Shown here: piece by piece, positions 8,904 to 16,007 of the stretch | How the letters are laid out: the number at the start of each line of letters is the position of its first letter | Numbering within the stretch: position 1 is the first letter of the stretch | Assembly (NCBI RefSeq): GCF_000165795.1 | Contig: NZ_CM001022.1 | Span: 1,333,712-1,397,711 of the forward strand | Direction of reading: 5' to 3' | From: Aminomonas paucivorans DSM 12260 | GTDB taxonomy: Bacteria; Synergistota; Synergistia; Synergistales; Synergistaceae | DNA: 64,000 bases | Translations under genes and position numbers: made by a program | Notes under the pieces: generated by a model | What the model was told of the DNA's origin: nothing | The model's database searches: none | What the model saw: the letters and a program-made list of their open reading frames with translations, nothing else

Positions 8904-10091
8904 ATGGAAAAGCGAGAACTGGTCATCTTGGGAGCGGGCCCTGCGGGCATGACCGCAGCGATCTACGGCCGTCGGGCGGGACTGGACGTCCTGGTGCTGG
9001 AGAGGGGTTTGCCGGGAGGCCAGATCACCATCACCGACGAAGTCGAGAACTGGCCGGGAGTGCAGCATACCACGGGCCAGGCTCTGGCGGAGAGCTTCCG
9101 CAAGCACGCGGAGAAGTTCCACCCCGAGTTCCGGGAAGCCACGGTGGAGAAGGTGGAGCTTCGGGACGGCCGCAAGATCCTGGTCACCGAGAAGGGCGAA
9201 ATCGATGCAGAGGCCGTCCTGGTGGCCACGGGGGCGAACTTCAAGAAACTGGGCTGCCCCGGCGAGGCGGAGTACACCGGGCGGGGGGTCAGCTACTGCG
9301 CCGTCTGCGACGGGGCCTTCTTCGAGGACGAGGTGGTGGCGGTCATCGGCGGGGGCAACACGGCGGTGGAGGAGGCTTGCTACCTCACCCAGTTTGCCAG
9401 CAAGGTCTACGTGGTCCATCGGCGGGACAGCTTCCGGGCGGACCGGGTCCCGGTGGAGCAGGCCATGGCCAACCCCAAGATCGTCCCGGTGTGGGACTCC
9501 GTGGTGGAGTCCATCGAAGGCGGCGACATGGTGGAGCGCCTGATGCTGCGGAACGTGAAGACCCAGGAGGTTTCGCCCCTTCCCGTGGCGGGGGTGTTCG
9601 TCTTCGTGGGTACCGACCCCAACAGCCGCTTCGTGGCGGACCTGGTGGAGACGTCCAAGGGAGGCTGGATCCGCACCAACCCCCGGATGGAGACCTCCGT
9701 GGAGGGCATCTTCGCTGCCGGAGACGTACGGGACACCTATCTGCGCCAGGTGGTCACCGCCGCCGGGGACGGAGCCACCGCGGCCATGGCTGCCTATGCC
9801 TACATTGCCGAACAGGTCCACCTCCAGAGCGTGTTGCTGGAGCCGGAGCGGGTGAACGCCCTGTTCACCTCCAGCATCGACCCGGCCCATGTGGCCCTGG
9901 TGCAGCAGGTGGAAGCCTGGTCTGCGGAGTCGGGGATCCCCGTGAGCGTGGTGGATGGGTACCGCAACGGGCGGATGATGGAAAAACTGCGCATCCTGGA
10001 GATGCCCACTCTGGTGAAGCTCCAGAAGGGAGTGGAGCAGGGACGAAGGGCCGTGACGAACCTGGAGGAGGTTCGGGCATTCCTTCAGTAG
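8904..10091 (+). CDS. trxB: Thioredoxin reductase with C-terminal degenerate thioredoxin-like domain
   Basis: A 395-aa FAD/NAD(P)H pyridine-nucleotide disulfide oxidoreductase. FAD motif GAGPAG is at residues 10-15, redox-active CAVC at 132-135, the NAD(P)H motif GGGNTA at 149-154, and AAGD, the second FAD contact, at 271-274. These cover the usual TrxB of about 310 aa. The last 80 or so residues (about 313-395) are extra and look thioredoxin-like: FTSSIDPAHVAL where a CxxC would be, and EMPTLVKLQKG around Pro368 matching the cis-proline loop. The tail has no cysteine, so it cannot act as a thioredoxin itself. ATG 8904 follows GAGGAGG. Confidence 0.9.
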   Translation: MEKRELVILGAGPAGMTAAIYGRRAGLDVLVLERGLPGGQITITDEVENWPGVQHTTGQALAESFRKHAEKFHPEFREATVEKVELRDGRKILVTEKGEIDAEAVLVATGANFKKLGCPGEAEYTGRGVSYCAVCDGAFFEDEVVAVIGGGNTAVEEACYLTQFASKVYVVHRRDSFRADRVPVEQAMANPKIVPVWDSVVESIEGGDMVERLMLRNVKTQEVSPLPVAGVFVFVGTDPNSRFVADLVETSKGGWIRTNPRMETSVEGIFAAGDVRDTYLRQVVTAAGDGATAAMAAYAYIAEQVHLQSVLLEPERVNALFTSSIDPAHVALVQQVEAWSAESGIPVSVVDGYRNGRMMEKLRILEMPTLVKLQKGVEQGRRAVTNLEEVRAFLQ

Positions 10092-10135
10092 TTCCTCCAC
10101 GGTCCTGGGAAGTCCTGAAGAGGTGAGGTGATGCC

Positions 10136-11068
10136 ATGATCGTGACGGTAACGCTCAACCCTGCGGTGGACGAAGAGTACCTCGTCCCGGAGTTTCGGCC
10201 TGGGAGCTGGTTTCGGGCCACCAGCGTCAACCGTTCCGCGGGAGGGAAGGGCATCAACGTTTCCATCCTGCTGCGGCAGATGGGGTGCGACTCCGCGGCC
10301 CTGGGCTTCCTGGCGGGGTACAACGGAGAGTACGTCCGGGACGCCCTGCGACGGGAGCGTATCACCACCAACTTCGTCAACGTGCGGGGGGAAACCCGCA
10401 CGAACACCTATGTGGTGGACGAGGTGGGACACGTGGAGACGGGCATCGCCGAGCTGGGCCCCTACATCCCCGAAGAGGCCCTGAGCCGGTTCTTCCGGAA
10501 CTACGAGAGGATCCTGCACCGTGCCGACGGGGTGGTCATGGGGGGATCCCTTCCCCCGGGAGTTCCCCAGGATATCTTTCGAGAGCTGACCCTCTTGGCC
10601 CGTCGCCACAGCAAACCGGTTTTCATCGACGCCTCCGGGTCCCCCCTCCTCATGGCGTTGGAGGGGGGACCCACGGTGGCCAAAATCGACCATCGCTTCA
10701 TGTCCCTGGTAATGGGGGTTCCCCTTTCCACCCTGGACAACCTGGTAGGGATCGCCCAGAAGGTGCATGCCCAGGGGGTGCCCTGGATGGTAGCCTCCTA
10801 CCGGACCTACGGAGACCTCTTCTCCACCCCCGAGGGAGTCTTCATCGCCGAGGTGGAGCGCAAGGGCATCGTCTCCCTCTTCGGAGCCAGCGACGCTCTG
10901 TTGGCGGGACTGGTCCTGGGGTTGGGAGAACGCATGCCTGCGGAGGACGCCATCCGCTTCGCCATGGCGGCGGCCCTGGAGGACGCCATGCACATGGAAA
11001 AGGGAGTTCGTTCCCGGGCGTCGGTGGAGCAGCATCTTTCCAAGGTCAAACTGGATCGGGTGGGGTAG
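10136..11068 (+). CDS. PfkB-family sugar kinase, 1-phosphofructokinase-like
   Basis: A 310-aa ribokinase/PfkB-fold kinase most like fructose-1-phosphate or tagatose-6-phosphate kinases. The N-terminus MIVTVTLNPAVDEEY and the substrate-side motif AGGKGINVSILLRQMG (about residues 36-51) are typical. The ATP/anion-hole signature usually reads GAGD; here it is LFGASDALLAGLV near residues 250-262, so the catalytic Asp remains but the second Gly is Ser. There is no PTS gene nearby, so the substrate is uncertain. It lies 44 bases after trxB and 11 before the CBS gene, probably in one transcript. Confidence 0.8.
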   Translation: MIVTVTLNPAVDEEYLVPEFRPGSWFRATSVNRSAGGKGINVSILLRQMGCDSAALGFLAGYNGEYVRDALRRERITTNFVNVRGETRTNTYVVDEVGHVETGIAELGPYIPEEALSRFFRNYERILHRADGVVMGGSLPPGVPQDIFRELTLLARRHSKPVFIDASGSPLLMALEGGPTVAKIDHRFMSLVMGVPLSTLDNLVGIAQKVHAQGVPWMVASYRTYGDLFSTPEGVFIAEVERKGIVSLFGASDALLAGLVLGLGERMPAEDAIRFAMAAALEDAMHMEKGVRSRASVEQHLSKVKLDRVG

Positions 11069-11079
11069 GAGGTGCGGGG

Positions 11080-11535
11080 ATGAGGATTGCGGACGTGATG
11101 GACCGGGACCTGACGGCCCTGACGGTGGACTCCACCCTGGGGGAGGCCATCGAGGTCCTTTCCCGGCACGGCCTCACGGGGGTTCCCGTGGTGGACGACC
11201 AGCTTCGGCTTGTGGGATTCCTGAGCGAGCAGGACATCGTCCGGGCGGCTCTTCCGGGGTACTTCGAGTATCTCCAGGATTCCTTCGTGATCCCCGACTT
11301 CGGACAGTTCCAAAACCGTCTCCGTCGGGTCAGCCTGGAGCGGGTGGAGAAGTACATGGTCCGCAAGGTCATCTCCTTCCAGGAGGACGACAGCGATTTC
11401 TACGTGGCCATGACCCTCATCAAGCACAACATCAAGCGGGCCCCGGTGGTCCTGGACGGGATCCTGGCGGGGATGGTCAATCGGGCGGACCTGCTGGAAC
11501 GGATCATGTGCGACGAGCTGAACGGTCAGGCATGA
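11080..11535 (+). CDS. CBS-domain pair protein
   Basis: A 151-aa protein consisting of two CBS motifs and no catalytic domain: about residues 1-60 (MRIADVMDRDLTALTVDSTL ... GVPVVDDQLRLVGFLSEQD) and about 90-148 (VEKYMVRKVISFQEDDSDF ... APVVLDGILAGMVNRADLL). Such stand-alone Bateman modules bind adenine nucleotides and report energy or nucleotide state to partners. The partner here is unknown. Translation starts at ATG 11080 after GGAGGTG. The stop overlaps the phosphatase start (ATGA). Confidence 0.88.
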   Translation: MRIADVMDRDLTALTVDSTLGEAIEVLSRHGLTGVPVVDDQLRLVGFLSEQDIVRAALPGYFEYLQDSFVIPDFGQFQNRLRRVSLERVEKYMVRKVISFQEDDSDFYVAMTLIKHNIKRAPVVLDGILAGMVNRADLLERIMCDELNGQA

Positions 11536-12005
11536 TCCCCATCCTCTTCGTTTGCTCCGGAAACACCTGCCGCAGCCCGATGGCTGCGGCGTTTTTCAAT
11601 GCTCGGGCGGAGGCGGATGCGCCCTCCTCCGGCCTGCGGGCGGAATCGGCGGGGATTGCGGCGGTTCCCGGTGCCCCCGCCACGGCCCCGGCGATTCAGG
11701 CTGCGGCGGAAAGGGGCGTGGACCTCTCCTGCCACCGGGCGCGCTGTCTGGACGAATCCCTTTGGAAGCAGGCTTCTCTGGTGTTGTGTCTGTCCTCGAC
11801 CCATCTGCGTTTTCTCCGGGGATGGGCCGTCAAGGGAGCCCCGGTGCCCCGACTCTACGGGGAGTATCTGTCCCTGAAGGGATCCCCGGAGGTGCCGGAC
11901 CCCTACGGGGGCACTCTGGCGGTCTATAGGACGGTGGCAACTTTGCTCTGGGACTGGAGTCCTCTCCTTTTGGACCTCCAGACTCGGAAGGGACAAGGGA
12001 CTTAA
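11532..12005 (+). CDS. Low-molecular-weight protein tyrosine phosphatase family protein
   Basis: A 157-aa protein with the LMW-PTP P-loop at the extreme N-terminus: Cys8-x5-Arg14-Ser in FVCSGNTCRSPMAA. The C-terminal general-acid region is DPYGG. The family removes phosphate from tyrosine or arginine residues, and in bacteria often acts on exopolysaccharide tyrosine kinases or as an arginine phosphatase. The Thr at P-loop position 12 has been linked to arginine phosphatases (YwlE: CTGNTCRSPMAE), so that activity is worth considering. Coupled to the CBS gene by ATGA. Confidence 0.88.
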   Translation: MIPILFVCSGNTCRSPMAAAFFNARAEADAPSSGLRAESAGIAAVPGAPATAPAIQAAAERGVDLSCHRARCLDESLWKQASLVLCLSSTHLRFLRGWAVKGAPVPRLYGEYLSLKGSPEVPDPYGGTLAVYRTVATLLWDWSPLLLDLQTRKGQGT

Positions 12006-12052
12006 GGCCTCTCGGGAGAAGGGCCGATAACGGACGGAGAGGGGGGATCTGC

Positions 12053-12538
12053 ATGGACGAGAACGCTGTCCTGAAGGCCCGCGACGTATACCGAACGAAC
12101 CAGATCCAGACGGCGAGCCGGGAGCAGCTGCTGCTGTTGACCTACGACATCGGCATCCGCTCCTGCGCCATGGCCCTGGATGCCCTGGAAAACAAGGATA
12201 CGGAGGGAACGAACCAACACCTCCAGAAGGCCCAGGCGGTGATCCGGGAACTCATGATCACCCTGAACGTGGAGCAGGGAGGCGAAGTGGCCCAAAGCCT
12301 CATGAGCCTCTATGACTATCTTTACTACCAGCTGGTGGAAGCCAACGTGCACAAGAATCCCGAGCCAGTGATCCAGGTGAAGCAGATGCTGGAGGAACTC
12401 AGACAGACCTGGGTCGAGGCCATCGACAAGCTGAGGCAGGAGGCACAGCCCGAAGCCGTGACCCCGTCCCCGGCTCCGGTGCCCGTTCAGACCTCCGCTG
12501 GGGGCTCGCTTTCGGGAGGGTTCAACCTTGCAGGCTGA
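12053..12538 (+). CDS. fliS: Flagellar export chaperone FliS
   Basis: A 161-aa mostly helical protein. The family pattern is clear: an N-terminal YRTNQIQTASREQLLLLTYD, a central helix with LQKAQAVIRELMITLN, then GGEVAQSLMSLYDYLYYQLVEAN. FliS binds the C-terminus of flagellin to keep it unfolded for export. A Pro/Ala-rich tail (about 130-161) is extra. GGAGAGGGG precedes ATG 12053. It is separated from other flagellar genes here except the FlgN-like gene that follows. Confidence 0.9.
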   Translation: MDENAVLKARDVYRTNQIQTASREQLLLLTYDIGIRSCAMALDALENKDTEGTNQHLQKAQAVIRELMITLNVEQGGEVAQSLMSLYDYLYYQLVEANVHKNPEPVIQVKQMLEELRQTWVEAIDKLRQEAQPEAVTPSPAPVPVQTSAGGSLSGGFNLAG

Positions 12539-12986
12539 CTTGAAAGGACAATTGGAGGTTCTCCTGGAGGAGGAACGCCAGGTCTACCTGGTCCTGGAGG
12601 GGTTGATCCAGGACGAAGAAGGCTGCGTCCGGGAACAGAACATGGAGGGTCTCATGATGATCCTCCAGGAAAAACAAAAGCACATTTCCCGGCAGGAGAA
12701 ACTCCTGGAAGGCTGGGGGGGCTTGTCCCGTGCCATGGGGGTCAAGGAGGGGAGAGAGGGTCCCGCCTTTTGGGCCGCCCTTTCCCGGCGGGTGGATCAG
12801 GAGGGATTCCACGATCTGGTGGAACGGGTCAACGGAATCCGAGATCTGGCGGCGTCCCTTCTGGAAAAGGAGCAGCGGGTTCAGAAGGAGCTGGAGTTCC
12901 ATCTGGAGGCGATGCGGGCGAAGCTCGTCCAGATGAAGCAAGGGCGCCAGGCACTGAAAGGCTATGCGCGAACGCAGGGAGGCTGA
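12528..12986 (+). CDS. FlgN-like export chaperone (probable)
   Basis: A 152-aa coiled-coil helical protein, with hydrophobic heptads over about residues 3-60 and 95-145. Its size and pattern (E/L-rich opening, KQKHISRQEKLLEGW) match FlgN, the chaperone for hook-filament junction proteins FlgK/FlgL. It begins at TTG 12528, preceded by GGAGGG, and overlaps fliS by 11 bases, so the two are translationally coupled. Assignment rests on size, fold pattern and pairing with fliS rather than a sharp motif. Confidence 0.65.
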   Translation: MQADLKGQLEVLLEEERQVYLVLEGLIQDEEGCVREQNMEGLMMILQEKQKHISRQEKLLEGWGGLSRAMGVKEGREGPAFWAALSRRVDQEGFHDLVERVNGIRDLAASLLEKEQRVQKELEFHLEAMRAKLVQMKQGRQALKGYARTQGG

Positions 12987-14091
12987 AACGCGGGCCCACC
13001 CCTGCGTCCTGGTCCTGTGTCTGGTTGCCTTCCTCTTTGCCCTTTCCTCCTGTCCTCGCGCGGAAGGAGCGGCCACGTCGGCGGATGTCCTGTCCCGGGA
13101 GATCCGGACGGGCAAGGAGGTCTCCGAGCAGATCGAGAAGCACTGGACGCGGGTGACGGACCCGGTCCTGTGCGCCCGGTTGGAGATGATCCTGGATAGG
13201 CTTCGTCCCACCCTGTCCCGTCCTCTTCCTTACGAGCTTCGCCTTGTGGATCGACCGGAGCCCAATGCCTTTGCCCTCCCCGGGGGCATTTGCTACCTCA
13301 CCCGGGGGATGTTGGGCTTCGTGCGCAGCGACCCGGAGCTGGCGGGGGTGGTGGCCCACGAGCTGGTCCACGCGGATCGTCGGCACGGGATGATCCAGAT
13401 GGCGCGAAACGAGCGGGTCTCCCTGCTTGCCCTCGCGGTGGCCGTGGCCAGTCGAGGCCAGGCCGCAGCGGTGCTGCTGGCCAACCTGGGCCAGATGGCG
13501 GTGATGAACGCCTACAGTCGGGACTTGGAGCGGGAAGCGGATGCCGGAGCCCTCGGCATGCTTTTGCAGGGAGGGTACGATCCCGTGGGCATGGTGACCC
13601 TTCTGGAGAGGCTGCAGGAAGAGCAGCTGAAGCACCCCTATGTGGACCCGGGAATCGCTCAGGACCATCCGGACCTCACGGAACGGATTCGTTACGTGGA
13701 GGAGGTCCTTGAGGAAAAGGGAATCCGAGTGGCGCGAAAGGGCGTTCTCGGACTCCTTCGCGTCCGGGTGAGCCGCGAGGGTCCGGAGTGGACGGTCCGC
13801 CTGGATGATCGGCTGTGGCTTCGCTGTCCTGAGGCGCCCGGGGCGGAAGCGTGGAGCGCCCGTGTAGCCCGAAGGCTTGAGGAACAGATGCAGATGGAAC
13901 TGGCTCCCCACGAAATCCTGCTCGTCGGCGAGGGTCCCTCTCGGTCCCTTAGGGTGGGGGGAAAACTGCTGCTGGCTTCGGGAGAATTGCCCCCCCTTCC
14001 GACTCAGACCCTCGACTCCCTTCGGGAGACTCTTGTAGAATCCCTCCTAGAAGCCCAGAAGAAACACCCCATGGGACGTTTCCTCCAGTAA
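12964..14091 (+). CDS. M48-family metalloprotease, putative lipoprotein
   Basis: A 375-aa zinc protease. The N-terminal hydrophobic segment ends LFALSSC with Cys30, a plausible lipobox, so it is probably lipid-anchored in the periplasm. The zinc motif HELVH is at residues 132-136 and the third ligand is Glu191 in ERDEAD-type context (LEREADAGA). It resembles BepA/YfgC- or LoiP-like envelope quality-control proteases, but lacks recognisable TPR repeats at the C-terminus (about 260-375, unrecognised). The ATG overlaps the FlgN-like gene by 23 bases. Confidence 0.88.
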   Translation: MRERREAETRAHPCVLVLCLVAFLFALSSCPRAEGAATSADVLSREIRTGKEVSEQIEKHWTRVTDPVLCARLEMILDRLRPTLSRPLPYELRLVDRPEPNAFALPGGICYLTRGMLGFVRSDPELAGVVAHELVHADRRHGMIQMARNERVSLLALAVAVASRGQAAAVLLANLGQMAVMNAYSRDLEREADAGALGMLLQGGYDPVGMVTLLERLQEEQLKHPYVDPGIAQDHPDLTERIRYVEEVLEEKGIRVARKGVLGLLRVRVSREGPEWTVRLDDRLWLRCPEAPGAEAWSARVARRLEEQMQMELAPHEILLVGEGPSRSLRVGGKLLLASGELPPLPTQTLDSLRETLVESLLEAQKKHPMGRFLQ

Positions 14092-14150
14092 CAAACCCGG
14101 CGCTTTGTCCACCGGTCGCCCTGGGGAATCCACTCCTTGGAGGCGAATCT

Positions 14151-16007
14151 ATGTATCTCTCCCTGTATCGGCGGTATCGTCCCTCCTGTTTTTCCGAGAT
14201 TGTGGGTCAGGAAGGGGTAGTGGAGGCCCTCCTTCGGTCCCTGCAGGAGGGTAGGGCCAGTCATGCCTATCTGTTCTCCGGGCCTCGGGGCTGCGGCAAG
14301 ACCAGCGCCGCCCGTCTGGTGGCCAAGCGGTTGAACTGCGCCAGTCCCGCCCCGGGAGGAGAGAGCTGCGGGCAATGCCCGAGCTGCCTTGCCTTGGCGG
14401 CGGGAGAGCATATGGACGTGGTGGAGATCGACGGGGCGTCGAACCGGGGGATCGAGGAGATTCGGGAACTCAAGAGCCACGTGTCCCTGGCCCCTTTCCA
14501 GTCCCCTCACAAGGTCTACATCATCGACGAGGTCCACATGCTCACCGAACCGGCCTTCAACGCCCTCCTCAAAACCCTGGAGGAGCCGCCGTCCCGGGTC
14601 TATTTCATCTTGGCCACCACGGAGCCCCAGAAGGTGCCCGTCACCATCCGTTCCCGATGCGTCCACCTGCCCTTCCAGCGAATCCCCAACGACGACGTGG
14701 TGGCTCGGCTTCACGAAGTCTGCCGGGCGGAGGGAGTGGAGGCGGAACCCCAAGCCCTTTGGGAGATCGCCCGGCAGTCCGACGGAGCCCTTCGGGATGC
14801 CCTATCCCTCCTGGAACAGGTGCTGGCCCTTCAGCCCGAGGCTGTTACGGTGGCCGCCCTGCGTCGCCTCCTGGGGGGTACGGGAAGAGAGGATCTGGAG
14901 AGGTGGCTCCAGGCCTTCCGGCAGGAGCCAGGTCAGGCCTTTCCCCACCTCTCCCGACTGGCCCAGCGCGGGGCGAACCTGGAGAGGCTTCTGGAAGGGT
15001 TCTACCTCCTCTTTCGAGACCTTCTCTTTTTCCGGATCTGGGGGGAAGCCATCCTTCCCGGATTGGGGGTTTCTCCAGAGGAGGCGGAGTACCTGCGCCA
15101 GGAGGCCCTCCAGTGGTCCGAGTCCTCTCTGGAAAGGGGCGCGGCCCTGTGCGCCTCCCTTTTCCCACGGGCTCGGCAGGGGCTTCGGGCGGACGTGTTC
15201 TCCGGTCTACTCTTTCAGCGTCTGGGAGAGGCACGGCAGCTCCCCGAAGGGGCCCCGAGGGGGGGCCCTATTGTGCCGGAGCCCACAGAGCCCTCCGGTG
15301 GGGAAAACGCCCCGTCCCCTCCCCCCGTTTCCCGGCCCCTCCCCCCTTTCCGGCAGGAACCATGCGGCGAGCGCGGGTCCGGTACGGCGGGGGTTGCGCC
15401 CTCTCCTCCCGTCTTTCCGCTTCCGGTGGAGGAGTCCTCCTGTCCGGTCCCTCGGGTGAGGGAGGAGGACGAAGAGAAGGCGGGTCTCGGGGAGGTCGAG
15501 GAGGAACAGCGGGTTTCCGACCCCTCGGGATGGAATCCCCTGGTGCTGTACCTGGCCCAGCGGGACCTGCCCCTGGCGGCGGGGATTCTCCGCTCCCGGA
15601 TCGTCCGGGAGGGGGAGTCCCTTGCGCTGGTCGTGCCGGAGGAGGACCGGATCCTTTCCCAGACCCTTCGCAGCCCCAAGTCCCGCCGCATCCTTCGGGA
15701 GGGGGCTCAGAGCCTTTTTGGGGGGGAGCTGCGGCTTGCCGGGGAGGAGGCCCCCCCGTCGTCTCCTCCGGAGAGAGAAGGTGCCCCCGGCTCTCCCGAG
15801 GGGGATTCCTTTACCCCCCCCGACTCCGTGGTTTCACGGGTGGAGGGCTTGGGAAGGGAATTCCAGGCACCTCCAGGCGGGGAACCTGCGGAGAAGGGTG
15901 AGTGGATCCACGAGGCCATTTCCTGGTTGGATGCGGAGGTCCTCTTCATCCAAAAGGGAACCAGGGAGGAAGAATCCGGCACGGGTGACGGAGGGGTGGG
16001 GGAATGA
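14151..16007 (+). CDS. dnaX: DNA polymerase III subunits gamma/tau
   Basis: Clamp-loader ATPase of 618 aa. P-loop GPRGCGKT is at residues 44-51, the zinc cluster Cys63/73/76/79 (C...CGQCPSC) is present, Walker B IIDEVH is at about 124-129, and sensor and arginine-finger regions follow (ATTEP, SRC). The AAA+ plus collar portion ends near residue 365. The rest is a Pro/Glu/Gly-rich linker and a tau-like tail. GGAGG precedes ATG 14151. It overlaps dnaE by 4 bases (ATGA), tying loader and polymerase synthesis together. Confidence 0.96.
   Translation: MYLSLYRRYRPSCFSEIVGQEGVVEALLRSLQEGRASHAYLFSGPRGCGKTSAARLVAKRLNCASPAPGGESCGQCPSCLALAAGEHMDVVEIDGASNRGIEEIRELKSHVSLAPFQSPHKVYIIDEVHMLTEPAFNALLKTLEEPPSRVYFILATTEPQKVPVTIRSRCVHLPFQRIPNDDVVARLHEVCRAEGVEAEPQALWEIARQSDGALRDALSLLEQVLALQPEAVTVAALRRLLGGTGREDLERWLQAFRQEPGQAFPHLSRLAQRGANLERLLEGFYLLFRDLLFFRIWGEAILPGLGVSPEEAEYLRQEALQWSESSLERGAALCASLFPRARQGLRADVFSGLLFQRLGEARQLPEGAPRGGPIVPEPTEPSGGENAPSPPPVSRPLPPFRQEPCGERGSGTAGVAPSPPVFPLPVEESSCPVPRVREEDEEKAGLGEVEEEQRVSDPSGWNPLVLYLAQRDLPLAAGILRSRIVREGESLALVVPEEDRILSQTLRSPKSRRILREGAQSLFGGELRLAGEEAPPSSPPEREGAPGSPEGDSFTPPDSVVSRVEGLGREFQAPPGGEPAEKGEWIHEAISWLDAEVLFIQKGTREEESGTGDGGVGE

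Noticed and set aside
15257..15264. Run of seven G in dnaX just after the AAA+/collar region, a possible frameshift site making a short gamma subunit
   Set aside because: A -1 shift enters a frame that stays open for over 600 bases and a +1 shift adds about 65 codons, so neither gives a promptly truncated gamma. No stimulatory stem or internal Shine-Dalgarno was evident.
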